Below, piece by piece: positions 8,442 to 17,195 of a DNA stretch of 29,257 nucleotides; within the stretch, counting starts at the first letter, position 1; each line of letters begins with the position of its first letter. Under the pieces are notes generated by a model, which worked only from the letters and a program-made list of their open reading frames with translations, was not told where the DNA came from and did no database searches. Source of the DNA: Roseivirga sp. UBA7431. GTDB taxonomy: Bacteria > Bacteroidota > Bacteroidia > Cytophagales > Cyclobacteriaceae. Location: positions 1,276 to 30,532 of the forward strand of contig DLQN01000014.1 of assembly GCA_002477595.1 (NCBI GenBank), in the 5' to 3' direction. A program made the translations under genes and the position numbers.

Positions 8442-8560
8442 TCAACAAAAACAAATTTCTTCTATCACCGTTAGGTTAAAGTCGAAGATGAATTGTTTAC
8501 CTCATGACATGTATCCATTTATTATCGCATCGTTATACTAGTGACTCCTACGTTTTTGTA

Positions 8561-8568
8561 TAAATTTG
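8561..8568 (+). promoter_or_regulatory. Putative -7 box (TAAATTTG) deciding the lipoprotein start
   Basis: TAAATTTG matches TAnnTTTG and lies 26 nt before the ATG at 8595. An in-frame ATG at 8541 lies upstream of this box, so a transcript starting here could only use 8589 or 8595. No clear -33 element is seen. Confidence 0.35.
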
Positions 8569-8594
8569 TCACTTCCAATTTTGAACCTATGATT

Positions 8595-9212
8595 ATGAAA
8601 AAGTCTTCTCTTCTCGCCTTACTTGCACTTGTAGCTTTTAGCTGTTCATCAGGCATTGATGATGGATTAGGTGGTGGTGGTTCTACAGACACTGACTTTT
8701 TACAAGTAGGGAATATCGAACAAGATGGCGTTAGATACAGTACTGAAATTACTGGAATCAGCCTGAGTCAAACAGAGCAATCAGGGGATTCTACTTTCTT
8801 TCAAGCGACATTGGATTTAGATGGGAACAACTCTACTGACCTTCAATTCCAATTAGTTACATGGACTGATAATATCGTACTCACTGTCAATGCAATCAAT
8901 GGTTTCTCTATCCCAGGTGATGATTCCGACTTTGAAATTTTTGGTACGGAACGTTCATTTCAGGGCCTAAAGCTTTTCCCTGCAGGAACAATTATCAATG
9001 GAACAATCTTCATTGACGATAATAATGAAGACCTATTCGTCAGCCAGATTAGAAATGGTGAGCTTACCACTACGAGTCTTCTAATTTGGAATGGTATTGC
9101 GTATCTACCGTTCAAGTCGGCTGGTGTCGAAGGCTGGGTTGGTTTGACCATCGATGCAAATGGAAATGATATCCAAGGCTTTGATATCAGTACTATCGCC
9201 ACCAGAGGCTAA
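8595..9212 (+). CDS. Hypothetical lipoprotein
   Basis: Starting at 8595 the protein has 205 residues and begins MKKSSLLALLALVAFSCSSG, a clean lipoprotein signal with the lipobox AFSC. The longer reading from 8541 would put 18 non-signal residues in front, so the inner start is chosen. After a Gly-rich spacer (DDGLGGGG), the mature part is Asp/Asn/Thr/Ser-rich with alternating beta-strand patterns, as in small secreted beta-sandwich proteins. I recognise no catalytic motif or named family. It precedes the M16 protease gene in the same direction by 103 bp, but co-transcription is not established. Confidence 0.75.
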   Translation: MKKSSLLALLALVAFSCSSGIDDGLGGGGSTDTDFLQVGNIEQDGVRYSTEITGISLSQTEQSGDSTFFQATLDLDGNNSTDLQFQLVTWTDNIVLTVNAINGFSIPGDDSDFEIFGTERSFQGLKLFPAGTIINGTIFIDDNNEDLFVSQIRNGELTTTSLLIWNGIAYLPFKSAGVEGWVGLTIDANGNDIQGFDISTIATRG

Positions 9213-9315
9213 TCTTCTTTTTTTCTGCTTACCCGGTTGTTTGCAATCCTTATCTAATGTTGATTGTGAGTCATTGATTAATTGCCTATCATCGTTTGAT
9301 TCCTAAATTTAGACT

Positions 9316-12162
9316 ATGAAAAGGTTCAGACTCACATACGTAATTACTTTAGTTCTCGCACTATTTATTGGCTCCTGTCAATCTTCAGGTTCACGTGAAG
9401 AAGTAGAGCTCAAAGTAGCATACGAAAAATTCACTCTTGACAACGGCTTAGAAGTCATTCTTCATGTCGATAAATCTGACCCTGTTGTAGGTGTCGCCTT
9501 AACAGCACATGTAGGATCGGCAAGAGAAATTGAAGGCAGAACTGGCTTTGCGCATCTTTTTGAGCACTTACTTTTTTTAGAGTCTGAAAACCTTGGTAAA
9601 GGTGGCCTAGATAAGATGAGTGCCCGTATTGGCGGCTCAGGTGCCAATGGCTCTACAAGCAGAGACCGAACAAACTACTTCCAGACCGTCCCAAAAGACG
9701 CTTTAGAGAAGATGATTTGGGCGGAAGCTGACAAACTAGGTTGGTTTATCAATACCGTTACAGATCCAGTACTTGCCAAAGAAAAGCAAGTCGTGAAAAA
9801 TGAGAAACGTCAGAGTGTTGACAACAGACCTTATGGCCACACCTCTTATATCATTGACAAACAACTCTACCCTAACGATCACCCATACAATTGGCAGGTA
9901 ATTGGCTCATTGGATGACCTCCAAGCTGCCACGCTTAATGATGTCAAGCAGTTTTTTAGAAGATGGTACGTTCCTAATAACACCACTTTAGTTATTGCTG
10001 GAGATTTTGAAGTAGATCAAGCGAAAACTTGGGTAAAGAAATACTTCGATGAGATTCCTCGGGGTGAAGAAATAACCGACTTAGGTAAGAGACCTGGAGT
10101 TGTGAAAGAAACAGTAAAATTTTACCACGAGGATAACTTTGCAAGACTACCTGAACTTACTATGGTTTGGCCTACAGTCGAGCTTTATCACCCTGATTCT
10201 TATGCCCTTGATGTATTAGGGCAATACTTATCAAGAGGGAAGCAAGCTCCTTTTTATCAGGTACTGGTGGAAGATCAAAAGCTTACCTCTGGTGTAAGAA
10301 TGGGCAATAGAGCCTCTGAACTTGCTGGTCAGTTTCAGCTTTCAGTTCGTGCGTTCTCTGATAAGAACCTAGACGATGTGGCTGGTGCAGTTCAAGAAGC
10401 CTTCGGCAAATTCGAAAGTGAAGGCATTTCTGAAAAAGACCTCGCTAGAATCAAATCTGGTCAAGAAACATCATTCTATAATAGCCTAAGCAGTGTACTT
10501 GGAAAAGGCTTTCAGCTAGCTCAATACAACATTTTTGCAAATGATCCAGGATTCGTTCAGCAGGATGTTCAGAATATTTTGGACGTGAATGCCGAAGATG
10601 TGATGGCTGTTTATAATAAGTACATCAAAGGGGAAAACTTCATTGCCACGAGTATGGTGCCAAAAGGTCAAATGGCACAAGCATTAGAGGGTTCCCTAAA
10701 AGCAGATGTCGTAGAAGAAAAAATTGTTCAAGGGGCTGAAGAGACCTTCGATGCAACCATACAAGCAGAGTACGAGCGTACTCCCTCCTCTTTCGATAGA
10801 TCTGTTGAGCCTCCTTATGGTGAAGCGCCTGAAGTCGTCATTCCAAAGGTTTGGAAAGCAGACTTAAACAATGGAATGAAAGTACTTGGTATTGAAAATG
10901 ACGAAGTCCCTCTCGTTCAATTCAATATTTCAATTGAAGGTGGTTTATTGCTCGATGACATCAATAAAGTAGGTGTCGCTAATCTTACCGCCAACCTTAT
11001 GACCCAAGGAACTCAGCGTAAGTCGCCAAAAGAATTGGAAGAAGCAATTGCACAGCTAGGTGCTACATTAAACATTTCAGCGAGCACAGAGAGAATTACC
11101 ATAACAGGCAATACGTTGGCGAAAAACTATCAGCAAACAATGGATCTAGTGGAAGAGATGTTGCTTGAACCACGTTGGGACGAACAGGAGTTCACTTTGA
11201 GAAAACAAAGCGTTATAAGCGCCATCAAGCAGCAAGAGGCAAATCCTAATGCCATTGCAAGCAATGCGTATGACATCTTAATCTATGGGCAAAATAATAT
11301 TAGGTCTAAGAATATCCTTGGTTCAGAGTCCTCTGTTGAAGGTATCAGTATAGAGGATTTGAAAAATTACTATGCCAAATACATCTCTCCAAGCGTGGCT
11401 ACAATGCATGTTGTTGGAGACATAAGTGAAGAAGCAGTGATGAGTTCACTGAATGATTTACAAAGTAAGTGGAAAGCTAAGGCAGTAGAAATCCCAGTGT
11501 ACAACACGCCAAAAGCACCAGATAAATCACAAGTCTTCTTCTATGATGTGCCCAATGCAAAGCAATCTGTACTCAACATAGGTTATCCCGCATTAGCTGC
11601 GACTGACAAAGACTACTACCCTGCCACAATAATGAATTATATACTTGGTGGTGGTGGATTTGCCTCACGTTTAACACAACAGCTAAGAGAGGGCAAAGGA
11701 TACACTTATGGCATAAGATCGGGTTTCTCTGGAACAACTGAGGCAGGTGCGTTCACTATATCCAGTGGTGTACGAACAAACGTATCCTTAGAGTCTAGTG
11801 AATTGGTAAAAGAGATCCTTTCTAACTATGGAAAAGAATTTACTGAGAAAGACCTAGAAACCACCAAGAGCAACTTAATCAAGAGTAATGCAAGAGCCTT
11901 CGAAACGTCTGGCGCTAAACTGGGCATGCTTCAAAACATAAGTCGTTTTGGCTGGGCTGATGATTATGCCAAAGGAAGAGAAGCCATTGTACGAGATATG
12001 ACAGTTGAAAAGATTCAAGAACTTGCCGATGCATATCTTAATCCTGACAAAATGTTCTGGCTAGTTGTTGGTGATGCTAAAACACAAATGAAACGTCTGG
12101 AGAAACTAGGCTATGGCAAACCAGTTCTGATTAATGAAATGGTCACTCCTGAAAAGCAATGA
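9316..12162 (+). CDS. Two-domain M16 (insulinase/pitrilysin-family) zinc protease lipoprotein
   Basis: 948 residues. The N-terminal signal ends in a lipobox (F17-I-G-S-C21), so it should be envelope-anchored. The first M16 domain has the inverted zinc motif H80-L-F-E83-H84 and the distal Glu ligand E163 in VVKNEKR. The second M16 half (~515-948) lacks an HxxEH motif (NLTANLM at that place) but keeps the glycine stretch and RLTQQLREGKGYTYG segment near residue 778-797, which carries the Arg/Tyr pair that completes the active site. This division of labour and length are typical of fused M16B-like proteases of Bacteroidota. Likely role: degradation of short peptides in the periplasm. A hairpin starts 6 nt after its stop. 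Confidence 0.93.
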   Translation: MKRFRLTYVITLVLALFIGSCQSSGSREEVELKVAYEKFTLDNGLEVILHVDKSDPVVGVALTAHVGSAREIEGRTGFAHLFEHLLFLESENLGKGGLDKMSARIGGSGANGSTSRDRTNYFQTVPKDALEKMIWAEADKLGWFINTVTDPVLAKEKQVVKNEKRQSVDNRPYGHTSYIIDKQLYPNDHPYNWQVIGSLDDLQAATLNDVKQFFRRWYVPNNTTLVIAGDFEVDQAKTWVKKYFDEIPRGEEITDLGKRPGVVKETVKFYHEDNFARLPELTMVWPTVELYHPDSYALDVLGQYLSRGKQAPFYQVLVEDQKLTSGVRMGNRASELAGQFQLSVRAFSDKNLDDVAGAVQEAFGKFESEGISEKDLARIKSGQETSFYNSLSSVLGKGFQLAQYNIFANDPGFVQQDVQNILDVNAEDVMAVYNKYIKGENFIATSMVPKGQMAQALEGSLKADVVEEKIVQGAEETFDATIQAEYERTPSSFDRSVEPPYGEAPEVVIPKVWKADLNNGMKVLGIENDEVPLVQFNISIEGGLLLDDINKVGVANLTANLMTQGTQRKSPKELEEAIAQLGATLNISASTERITITGNTLAKNYQQTMDLVEEMLLEPRWDEQEFTLRKQSVISAIKQQEANPNAIASNAYDILIYGQNNIRSKNILGSESSVEGISIEDLKNYYAKYISPSVATMHVVGDISEEAVMSSLNDLQSKWKAKAVEIPVYNTPKAPDKSQVFFYDVPNAKQSVLNIGYPALAATDKDYYPATIMNYILGGGGFASRLTQQLREGKGYTYGIRSGFSGTTEAGAFTISSGVRTNVSLESSELVKEILSNYGKEFTEKDLETTKSNLIKSNARAFETSGAKLGMLQNISRFGWADDYAKGREAIVRDMTVEKIQELADAYLNPDKMFWLVVGDAKTQMKRLEKLGYGKPVLINEMVTPEKQ

Positions 12163-12168
12163 TTAATT

Positions 12169-12206
12169 AATGGTGCTTGATATCCCTTGGGGTACTGAGC
12201 ACCATT
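12169..12206 (+). repeat. Long imperfect hairpin directly after the M16 protease gene
   Basis: The arms AATGGTGCT (12169-12177) and AGCACCATT (12198-12206) are exact inverted copies. Inside them TATCCC pairs with GGGGTA around a 2-nt loop, with a small TGA/CTG internal bulge. The 38-nt element starts 6 nt after the M16 TGA. No T-run follows, so it resembles an mRNA 3'-end stabiliser rather than an intrinsic terminator. A 75-codon ORF begins inside it but looks non-coding. Confidence 0.55.
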
Positions 12207-12363
12207 GCCTATTTACAACTCCTCTAGCTGCAAAACGTTACACTCTTAGCATTAGGACTCATATAGGTGCTATGCTTTGTCTGCATGACCAGCATGAAGG
12301 TCTTATACGTATAGCCAACCCTGCGCATCCAATTGATATTCAGTCCTTCATTGAAGCACATAA

Positions 12364-12395
12364 AAAAAGGGGCTCGAATATTCGGGACCCTTTTT
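12364..12395. terminator. Bidirectional intrinsic terminator between the M16 gene and nqrE
   Basis: AAAAAGGG (12364-12371) pairs with CCCTTTTT (12388-12395), and the inner part continues as CTCGAAT/ATTCGGG with one G-A mismatch and one G-T pair. A-runs and T-runs flank the stem, so it can end transcription from both sides. It lies 19 bp after the nqrE stop (read on the minus strand) and thus marks the end of the nqr operon. Confidence 0.85.
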
Positions 12396-12414
12396 AATAT
12401 GATAATGGTATTCC

Positions 12415-13026
12415 TTAGATAGAAATACCCATAAAGCTCATAAATGCAATACCCATCAAACCGGTAATAAACATTGTGATACCTAGGCCTTTTAAACCAT
12501 CAGGTACATTTGAATACCTCAACTTCTCTCTGATCGCTGCTAAAGCAATGATTGCCAAGAAAAAACCAGTTCCTGATCCAAATCCGAATACAGTTGCTTC
12601 AGCAATAGTATAGTCTCTCTGAGCCATGAAAAGTGATGATCCTAAGATTGCACAGTTCACAGCGATCAATGGTAAGAAAATACCTAGTGAGCCATAAAGC
12701 GCTGGAGAGAACTTCTCAATTGTCATTTCAACAAGTTGTACCATGGCCGCAATAATGGCGATGAACATAATAAACCTCAAGAAAGAAAGGTCGATTGCAA
12801 CAAAGTCTGCACCTAACCAAGACAAAGCGCCTTCATTCAATACATACTCATTTAATAACCAGTTCATAGGAACAGTAATACCCAAAACGAACACAACTGC
12901 TAGTCCAAGTCCGAAAGCCGTTGAAACCTTCTTCGACACAGCAAGAAAAGAGCACATTCCTAAGAAATAGGAAAATACCATGTTCTCTATAAAAATTGAT
13001 TTGATACCTAAATTCAATAAATCCAT
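12415..13026 (-). CDS. nqrE: Na+-translocating NADH:quinone reductase subunit E
   Basis: 203 residues, six predicted membrane helices, homologous to NqrD and the RnfA/RnfE proteins. The conserved Cys pair expected to hold the inter-subunit iron-sulfur cluster with NqrD is visible at C25 (FLGMCSF) and C125 (IAVNCAIL). NqrE is an inner-membrane subunit in the electron path between NqrF and NqrC. It is the last gene of the operon, 12 bp after nqrD. In most known nqr operons nqrF comes next; here a terminator follows instead. Confidence 0.95.
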   Translation of the reverse strand: MDLLNLGIKSIFIENMVFSYFLGMCSFLAVSKKVSTAFGLGLAVVFVLGITVPMNWLLNEYVLNEGALSWLGADFVAIDLSFLRFIMFIAIIAAMVQLVEMTIEKFSPALYGSLGIFLPLIAVNCAILGSSLFMAQRDYTIAEATVFGFGSGTGFFLAIIALAAIREKLRYSNVPDGLKGLGITMFITGLMGIAFMSFMGISI

Positions 13027-13038
13027 GATCCTCTCTCC

Positions 13039-13704
13039 TTAATGTTCTACGTAACCTGTTTTAGATCTCTGTACCCAAATGATAAATCCGAGTACGATAA
13101 ATGCTCCTACTGGTGAAACCATCAGACCATTCGCTGAGAAACTTTCAAATCCGATAGCTCCCATTACGTCATATCCAAATACTTTTCCTGAGCCCCATAG
13201 TTCTCTAAAGAAAGCCACCGCTAGGATAATCCACGAGTAACCTAAACCTGAACCCAATCCATCAAGAACTGAATCATAAGGCTTGTTACCTAAAGCAAAT
13301 GCCTCCAGGCGTCCCATTACGATACAGTTAGTAATGATAAGCCCAATGAATACAGAAAGTTGCTTGTATACATCGAAAGCATATGCTTTCAATACTTCAT
13401 TGACTAGTGTCACCAAAGTAGCTACGATAGCCAATTGAACTATAATTCTTATTCGACCTGGAATTGCATTTCGCAATAAAGAAATGATCAGGTTAGAGAA
13501 GATCATTACAAAGATCACAGACAAAGCCATTACCATTGTAGGCTTCATCTGAGTAGTTACAGCAAGTGCTGAACAAATACCTAAAACCTGAATCGTAATT
13601 GGGTTGTCATCGTTCAAAGGGTCGGTTAAAAACTTTCGCCTTCTCCTCGATAGTAAAGCTTCTGATTCTTTAACTACCGGTGCTTCTATAGTTTCAGTAC
13701 TCAT
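13039..13704 (-). CDS. nqrD: Na+-translocating NADH:quinone reductase subunit D
   Basis: 221 residues with six predicted membrane helices, paralogous to NqrE. The conserved cysteines are C44 (LGICSAL) and C127 (IITNCIVMGR). About 20 extra N-terminal residues rich in Glu, Ser and Arg precede the core, as in other Bacteroidota NqrD proteins. The gene starts 4 bp after nqrC. It builds the membrane iron-sulfur centre with NqrE. Confidence 0.95.
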   Translation of the reverse strand: MSTETIEAPVVKESEALLSRRRRKFLTDPLNDDNPITIQVLGICSALAVTTQMKPTMVMALSVIFVMIFSNLIISLLRNAIPGRIRIIVQLAIVATLVTLVNEVLKAYAFDVYKQLSVFIGLIITNCIVMGRLEAFALGNKPYDSVLDGLGSGLGYSWIILAVAFFRELWGSGKVFGYDVMGAIGFESFSANGLMVSPVGAFIVLGFIIWVQRSKTGYVEH

Positions 13705-13708
13705 ATAT

Positions 13709-14473
13709 CTATTGGTTATTCAGTGACACAGCGCCACCTTTAACATTCTTGTCAAAATATTTCTGATAGTACCCGATGTAGTTAAGTAACATATCGTTTA
13801 CTCCATTCGCAGTAAGTGTTGCTCCAGCTAAGCCATCTACTTTATTAGGACCTAACCTATCCTCAGGAATCTTCTCACCCTTCACCATGGTAATGGCTAC
13901 AAATTCGCCATTATCATTATAAAGTTGCTTACCTCTATAACGTTCCTGAACATCATCACTGGTAATTCTTGCACCAAGCCCTGGTGTCTCCCCTTTGTGA
14001 TCAAAGCTTATTCCTTTAACACTTTTTAAATCAGGGTTGAGCGCCACAAAGCCCCAAATAGCATCCCATAAGCCGGCTCCGTAAACAGGTAAAATATAAG
14101 ACTCCTCTCCGTTCGCACTGTATTTGAACACAGGAAATAATCTGTCTTCAACGGGCACCTTATAGTTCTTCTCAATATTTACCTCTTCGGCAACCATTGG
14201 TCCACCCTTGACATTGGTATCAACCAAGTTTCCTTGATAGTCAGTGACTTCACTAAAGATGACCTCATTGTAACGCGCAAGAATTTCTTCTGCCTCCATA
14301 TCACCTAAAGCTTCTTTCTCCGCAGGAATAGCACCTAAAATTTGCTTTTTGGTATCTAAATCTTGCGCTTTCTTTTGTGTTGGTCCTAAGACCTGTGACA
14401 CGCCTGAAAGTAATCCACCAAGTACTGCTGTGAGTACCAATGCGAATATTATTATGTATTTATTAGACTGCAC
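13709..14473 (-). CDS. nqrC: Na+-translocating NADH:quinone reductase subunit C (covalent FMN)
   Basis: 254 residues with one N-terminal membrane helix (~7-27) and a periplasmic FMN-binding domain. The flavinylation motif is D-x-LAGA-T219-LT, with T219 the expected phosphoester attachment site for FMN. Attachment requires the flavin transferase ApbE, whose gene is not in this window. The start overlaps the end of nqrB by 11 bp, indicating translational coupling. GLGARI and YGAGLWDAIWG are characteristic NqrC/RnfG segments. Confidence 0.96.
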   Translation of the reverse strand: MQSNKYIIIFALVLTAVLGGLLSGVSQVLGPTQKKAQDLDTKKQILGAIPAEKEALGDMEAEEILARYNEVIFSEVTDYQGNLVDTNVKGGPMVAEEVNIEKNYKVPVEDRLFPVFKYSANGEESYILPVYGAGLWDAIWGFVALNPDLKSVKGISFDHKGETPGLGARITSDDVQERYRGKQLYNDNGEFVAITMVKGEKIPEDRLGPNKVDGLAGATLTANGVNDMLLNYIGYYQKYFDKNVKGGAVSLNNQ

Positions 14474-15680
14474 GAGCTAACCTCCTTTTCTTATTTGCTT
14501 CAACAACATAAAAGTCAATCAATGGAGCAAATACGTTCATAAACAGAACAGCAAGCATAATTCCTTCTGGATAAGCTGGGTTTAGCACCCTGATTATCAC
14601 TGTTAACATGCCTATCAATACTCCATATATCCATTTTCCTGTCTCCGTCTGTGCCGCAGACACTGGGTCTGTTGCCATAAAGACAGCACCGAAAGCTAAA
14701 CCTCCCAATACTAAATGATAGTGGGCAGGTAAAAGCATAAATTCATTAGCACCTGCTAAGTTGAAAATTGTACCCATGGCCAATGCACCTGCAAAGACAC
14801 TCACAATAACCTTCCAACTCCCTACTCCTGTAGCAATCAGAATCACTGCTCCAATAAGTGCCATTAGCGTAGAAGTTTCACCAATTGATCCTGGTATGCC
14901 TCCTATCAGCATATTTTGGAAGCTAAAGAAGTCTCCACCAAATGGTGAGGCCAATACGTTATTGGCCTGTGACAATCCTTCAACCACCGATTGTGTTCCT
15001 TGGATAGAAACGTTATTCGCTACTGCTAAAGCGGTAGCTCCTGAATAACCATCTACTGCAACTTCTCCTGCCATCTGCGTCCAAACTTCTCCTGAAATTT
15101 GAAGCGGGTAAGCGAAGTATAAAAATGCCCTTGAAGTCATGGCTACGTTTAGCACGTTCATACCAGTACCTCCAAAGATTTCTTTACCTACAACTACACC
15201 AAAGACAGTTGCCAAAGCTACTTGCCATAGTGGAAGTGTTGGAGGAACGATCAACGGAATCAACATCCCTGTTACCAAGAAGCCTTCGTTGATTGGGTGT
15301 TTTCTTATTACTGCGAAAACAGCCTCAATAAGGCCCCCAGCAGCGTATGAAACTAAAACGATTGGTAATACCCAACGTGAACCAAACAGCAAGTTATCGA
15401 TAGAGAAGAATGATGTTGCCTCTCCTATCGCTATATAATGCTGATATCCTACATTAAAGATACCCCAAATGAGACATGGAACCATTGCGATTACCACTGT
15501 CATCATCATTCGTTTCAAGTCGATCGCATCTCTTATTTGAACACCTTTATTTCCAGCAGTTGTGGCTGGCGAGAACATAAACGTTTCACCTGCTTCAAAA
15601 AGGTAGTATAGCTTTTCTAGCTTACCGCCCTTTTCGAACATAGGCTTCTGTTTCTCTAAAATCTTATGTAAAAACTTCAT
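14463..15680 (-). CDS. nqrB: Na+-translocating NADH:quinone reductase subunit B (Na+ channel, covalent FMN)
   Basis: 405 residues with about ten membrane helices after a cytoplasmic N-terminal segment. The covalent FMN motif DGYSGA-T216 is present, as is the conserved quinone-site/helix segment MNVLNVAMTSRAFLYFAYP. The C-terminal helices include MATDPVSAAQT and NPAYPEGIML, typical of the NqrB/RnfD family. This is the main Na+-conducting subunit. It lies 5 bp after nqrA and overlaps nqrC. Confidence 0.97.
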   Translation of the reverse strand: MKFLHKILEKQKPMFEKGGKLEKLYYLFEAGETFMFSPATTAGNKGVQIRDAIDLKRMMMTVVIAMVPCLIWGIFNVGYQHYIAIGEATSFFSIDNLLFGSRWVLPIVLVSYAAGGLIEAVFAVIRKHPINEGFLVTGMLIPLIVPPTLPLWQVALATVFGVVVGKEIFGGTGMNVLNVAMTSRAFLYFAYPLQISGEVWTQMAGEVAVDGYSGATALAVANNVSIQGTQSVVEGLSQANNVLASPFGGDFFSFQNMLIGGIPGSIGETSTLMALIGAVILIATGVGSWKVIVSVFAGALAMGTIFNLAGANEFMLLPAHYHLVLGGLAFGAVFMATDPVSAAQTETGKWIYGVLIGMLTVIIRVLNPAYPEGIMLAVLFMNVFAPLIDFYVVEANKKRRLARAV

Positions 15681-15685
15681 CCCAA

Positions 15686-17053
15686 TTATCCGTTTTGAAT
15701 CAATTCAAGCCCCTCTCTCACTATTTCTTGAATATCGTGTTTTGAAACATCGACATATTCACAAAGCGCAAGATCCTCCTCGATCACTTCGTAAATACCT
15801 AGCGCTTCCATATTATCAAAGTCTTCAGCCATGATCGCCTTAACCAGATAAGTAGGATAGATATCCATTGGTGTCACCTTTTCGAAGGTACCCGTCTGTA
15901 CAAATGCACGCGGTTCACCATTCATATTGGTATCTAGCGCATATTCTTTATTCTTCCCATTTAAGAAAGACAGAAGTCCCCATGCCCTATGGAAACTCAA
16001 TACTTCTTTTCTTGGCATAATCCATCCTAAGAAATCAGCATGATCTCCTTCAGGAAGGATAGAAAGTAGGTTGTCATAGAAACCTATGTAACCATCCTTT
16101 TCGATTCTTTCACCAGTCAAAACATTGCCTGAGATGAATCTCACATGATCGTTCTTGAGGTTACCGTCAATAAACTTGTTAATACCAGCACCAGTGTAGG
16201 TTTTGAAGTACTGAGGTTTGCTCACTTCAGACCCAGCTACTGCCACCAATCTTGAAGCATCGTAGATACCTTTTAAGAAAAGCTTACCGATCTGAACTAC
16301 TCCATAAGGAGTAATCGTCCAAACAACTTCACCTTTACCAATCGGATCAAGGTGATGTATTTGAATACCAACATTACCCGCAGGGTGCGGGCCGCTGATT
16401 TTGTTGTTCTCAACACCTTCGATGTTGGCGAACACAGTTGAGACTTCACCACTTAGGTCATGGTTCAAATGAACCTTACCTGAAGTAAATTTTTTCAATA
16501 CTTCGACTCCAGCCTTAAATGCTTCCTCTTCGCCTTTCAGCGTAAAAGCAATATCAGCAGACAATGGATGTGTATCAAAAGCAGAAATGAATATCGACTT
16601 CGGAGTATCAGCTTCATTCGCAACAATACCAAAAGGTCGTTGCAAGAGGTTAGACCAAACACCACCTTTTGTCATTTGAGCCTGCGCATCTTCTCTAGAG
16701 ATTTTGTGCAAGTCAGAACCACTATAGGTTTTGAAAGTTTCGTATTCAATTTCTTTATCGGCCAAGATCCTAATCTCTAACAATTTTCTCTTGGCACCTC
16801 TTCTCACTTCGACTACCTCGCCACTTACGGGAGAACAGACCATCACATTTTCCTGCATCTTATCATAAAGTACAGGTGTACCAGCCTTCACGGTGTCACC
16901 TTCAGCTACAAAGAGCTTAGGTCTTTTCATACCGATAAAATCGGTCGGCTTTATAGCAAACGTTTCCGAAGGAGGGGTACTCGCGATTGTCTTTTCTGCC
17001 TTTCCGGCAAGGTTAATGTCAAAGCCTTTTTTAAGCTTTACAGTTTTGGACAT
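15686..17053 (-). CDS. nqrA: Na+-translocating NADH:quinone reductase subunit A
   Basis: 455 residues, soluble cytoplasm-facing subunit without membrane helices. It starts MSKTVKLKKGFDINLAGKAE and contains PTDFIGMKRPKLFVAEGDTVKAG, the NqrA barrel-sandwich segment that separates it from RnfC because no CxxCxxC ferredoxin motifs follow. Presence of NqrA shows the operon is NQR and not RNF. It is the first gene of nqrABCDE, with a putative -7 box ahead and ispH 142 bp upstream in the same direction. Confidence 0.96.
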   Translation of the reverse strand: MSKTVKLKKGFDINLAGKAEKTIASTPPSETFAIKPTDFIGMKRPKLFVAEGDTVKAGTPVLYDKMQENVMVCSPVSGEVVEVRRGAKRKLLEIRILADKEIEYETFKTYSGSDLHKISREDAQAQMTKGGVWSNLLQRPFGIVANEADTPKSIFISAFDTHPLSADIAFTLKGEEEAFKAGVEVLKKFTSGKVHLNHDLSGEVSTVFANIEGVENNKISGPHPAGNVGIQIHHLDPIGKGEVVWTITPYGVVQIGKLFLKGIYDASRLVAVAGSEVSKPQYFKTYTGAGINKFIDGNLKNDHVRFISGNVLTGERIEKDGYIGFYDNLLSILPEGDHADFLGWIMPRKEVLSFHRAWGLLSFLNGKNKEYALDTNMNGEPRAFVQTGTFEKVTPMDIYPTYLVKAIMAEDFDNMEALGIYEVIEEDLALCEYVDVSKHDIQEIVREGLELIQNG

Positions 17054-17094
17054 ACTCTTTTAGTTGCGAATCACTAAGGTTGATCAAATTGAGG

Positions 17095-17102
17095 CAAAAA
17101 TA
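17095..17102 (-). promoter_or_regulatory. Putative -7 box (TATTTTTG) for the nqr operon
   Basis: On the minus strand TATTTTTG fits TAnnTTTG and would place the start about 35 nt before the nqrA ATG at 17053. At the -33 distance the sequence is CCTTTTAT, only a partial match to TTTG. Confidence 0.4.
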
Positions 17103-17195
17103 ATACATTTGCTCTCATATAAAAGGGTTAATCTGACCTTTTTAAGGTACAAGTTTTACCCACAATTTCTTCTCGTTACAAGCTCCAGTCAAATA

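Noticed and set aside
8541..8594. Upstream start of the hypothetical lipoprotein
   Set aside because: It would place 18 residues before a clean lipoprotein signal and lies before a -7 promoter box at 8561-8568.
12170..12397. 75-codon plus-strand ORF between the M16 gene and nqrE
   Set aside because: It starts inside the 38-nt hairpin and ends inside the two-way terminator, has an unusual composition and no recognisable motif.
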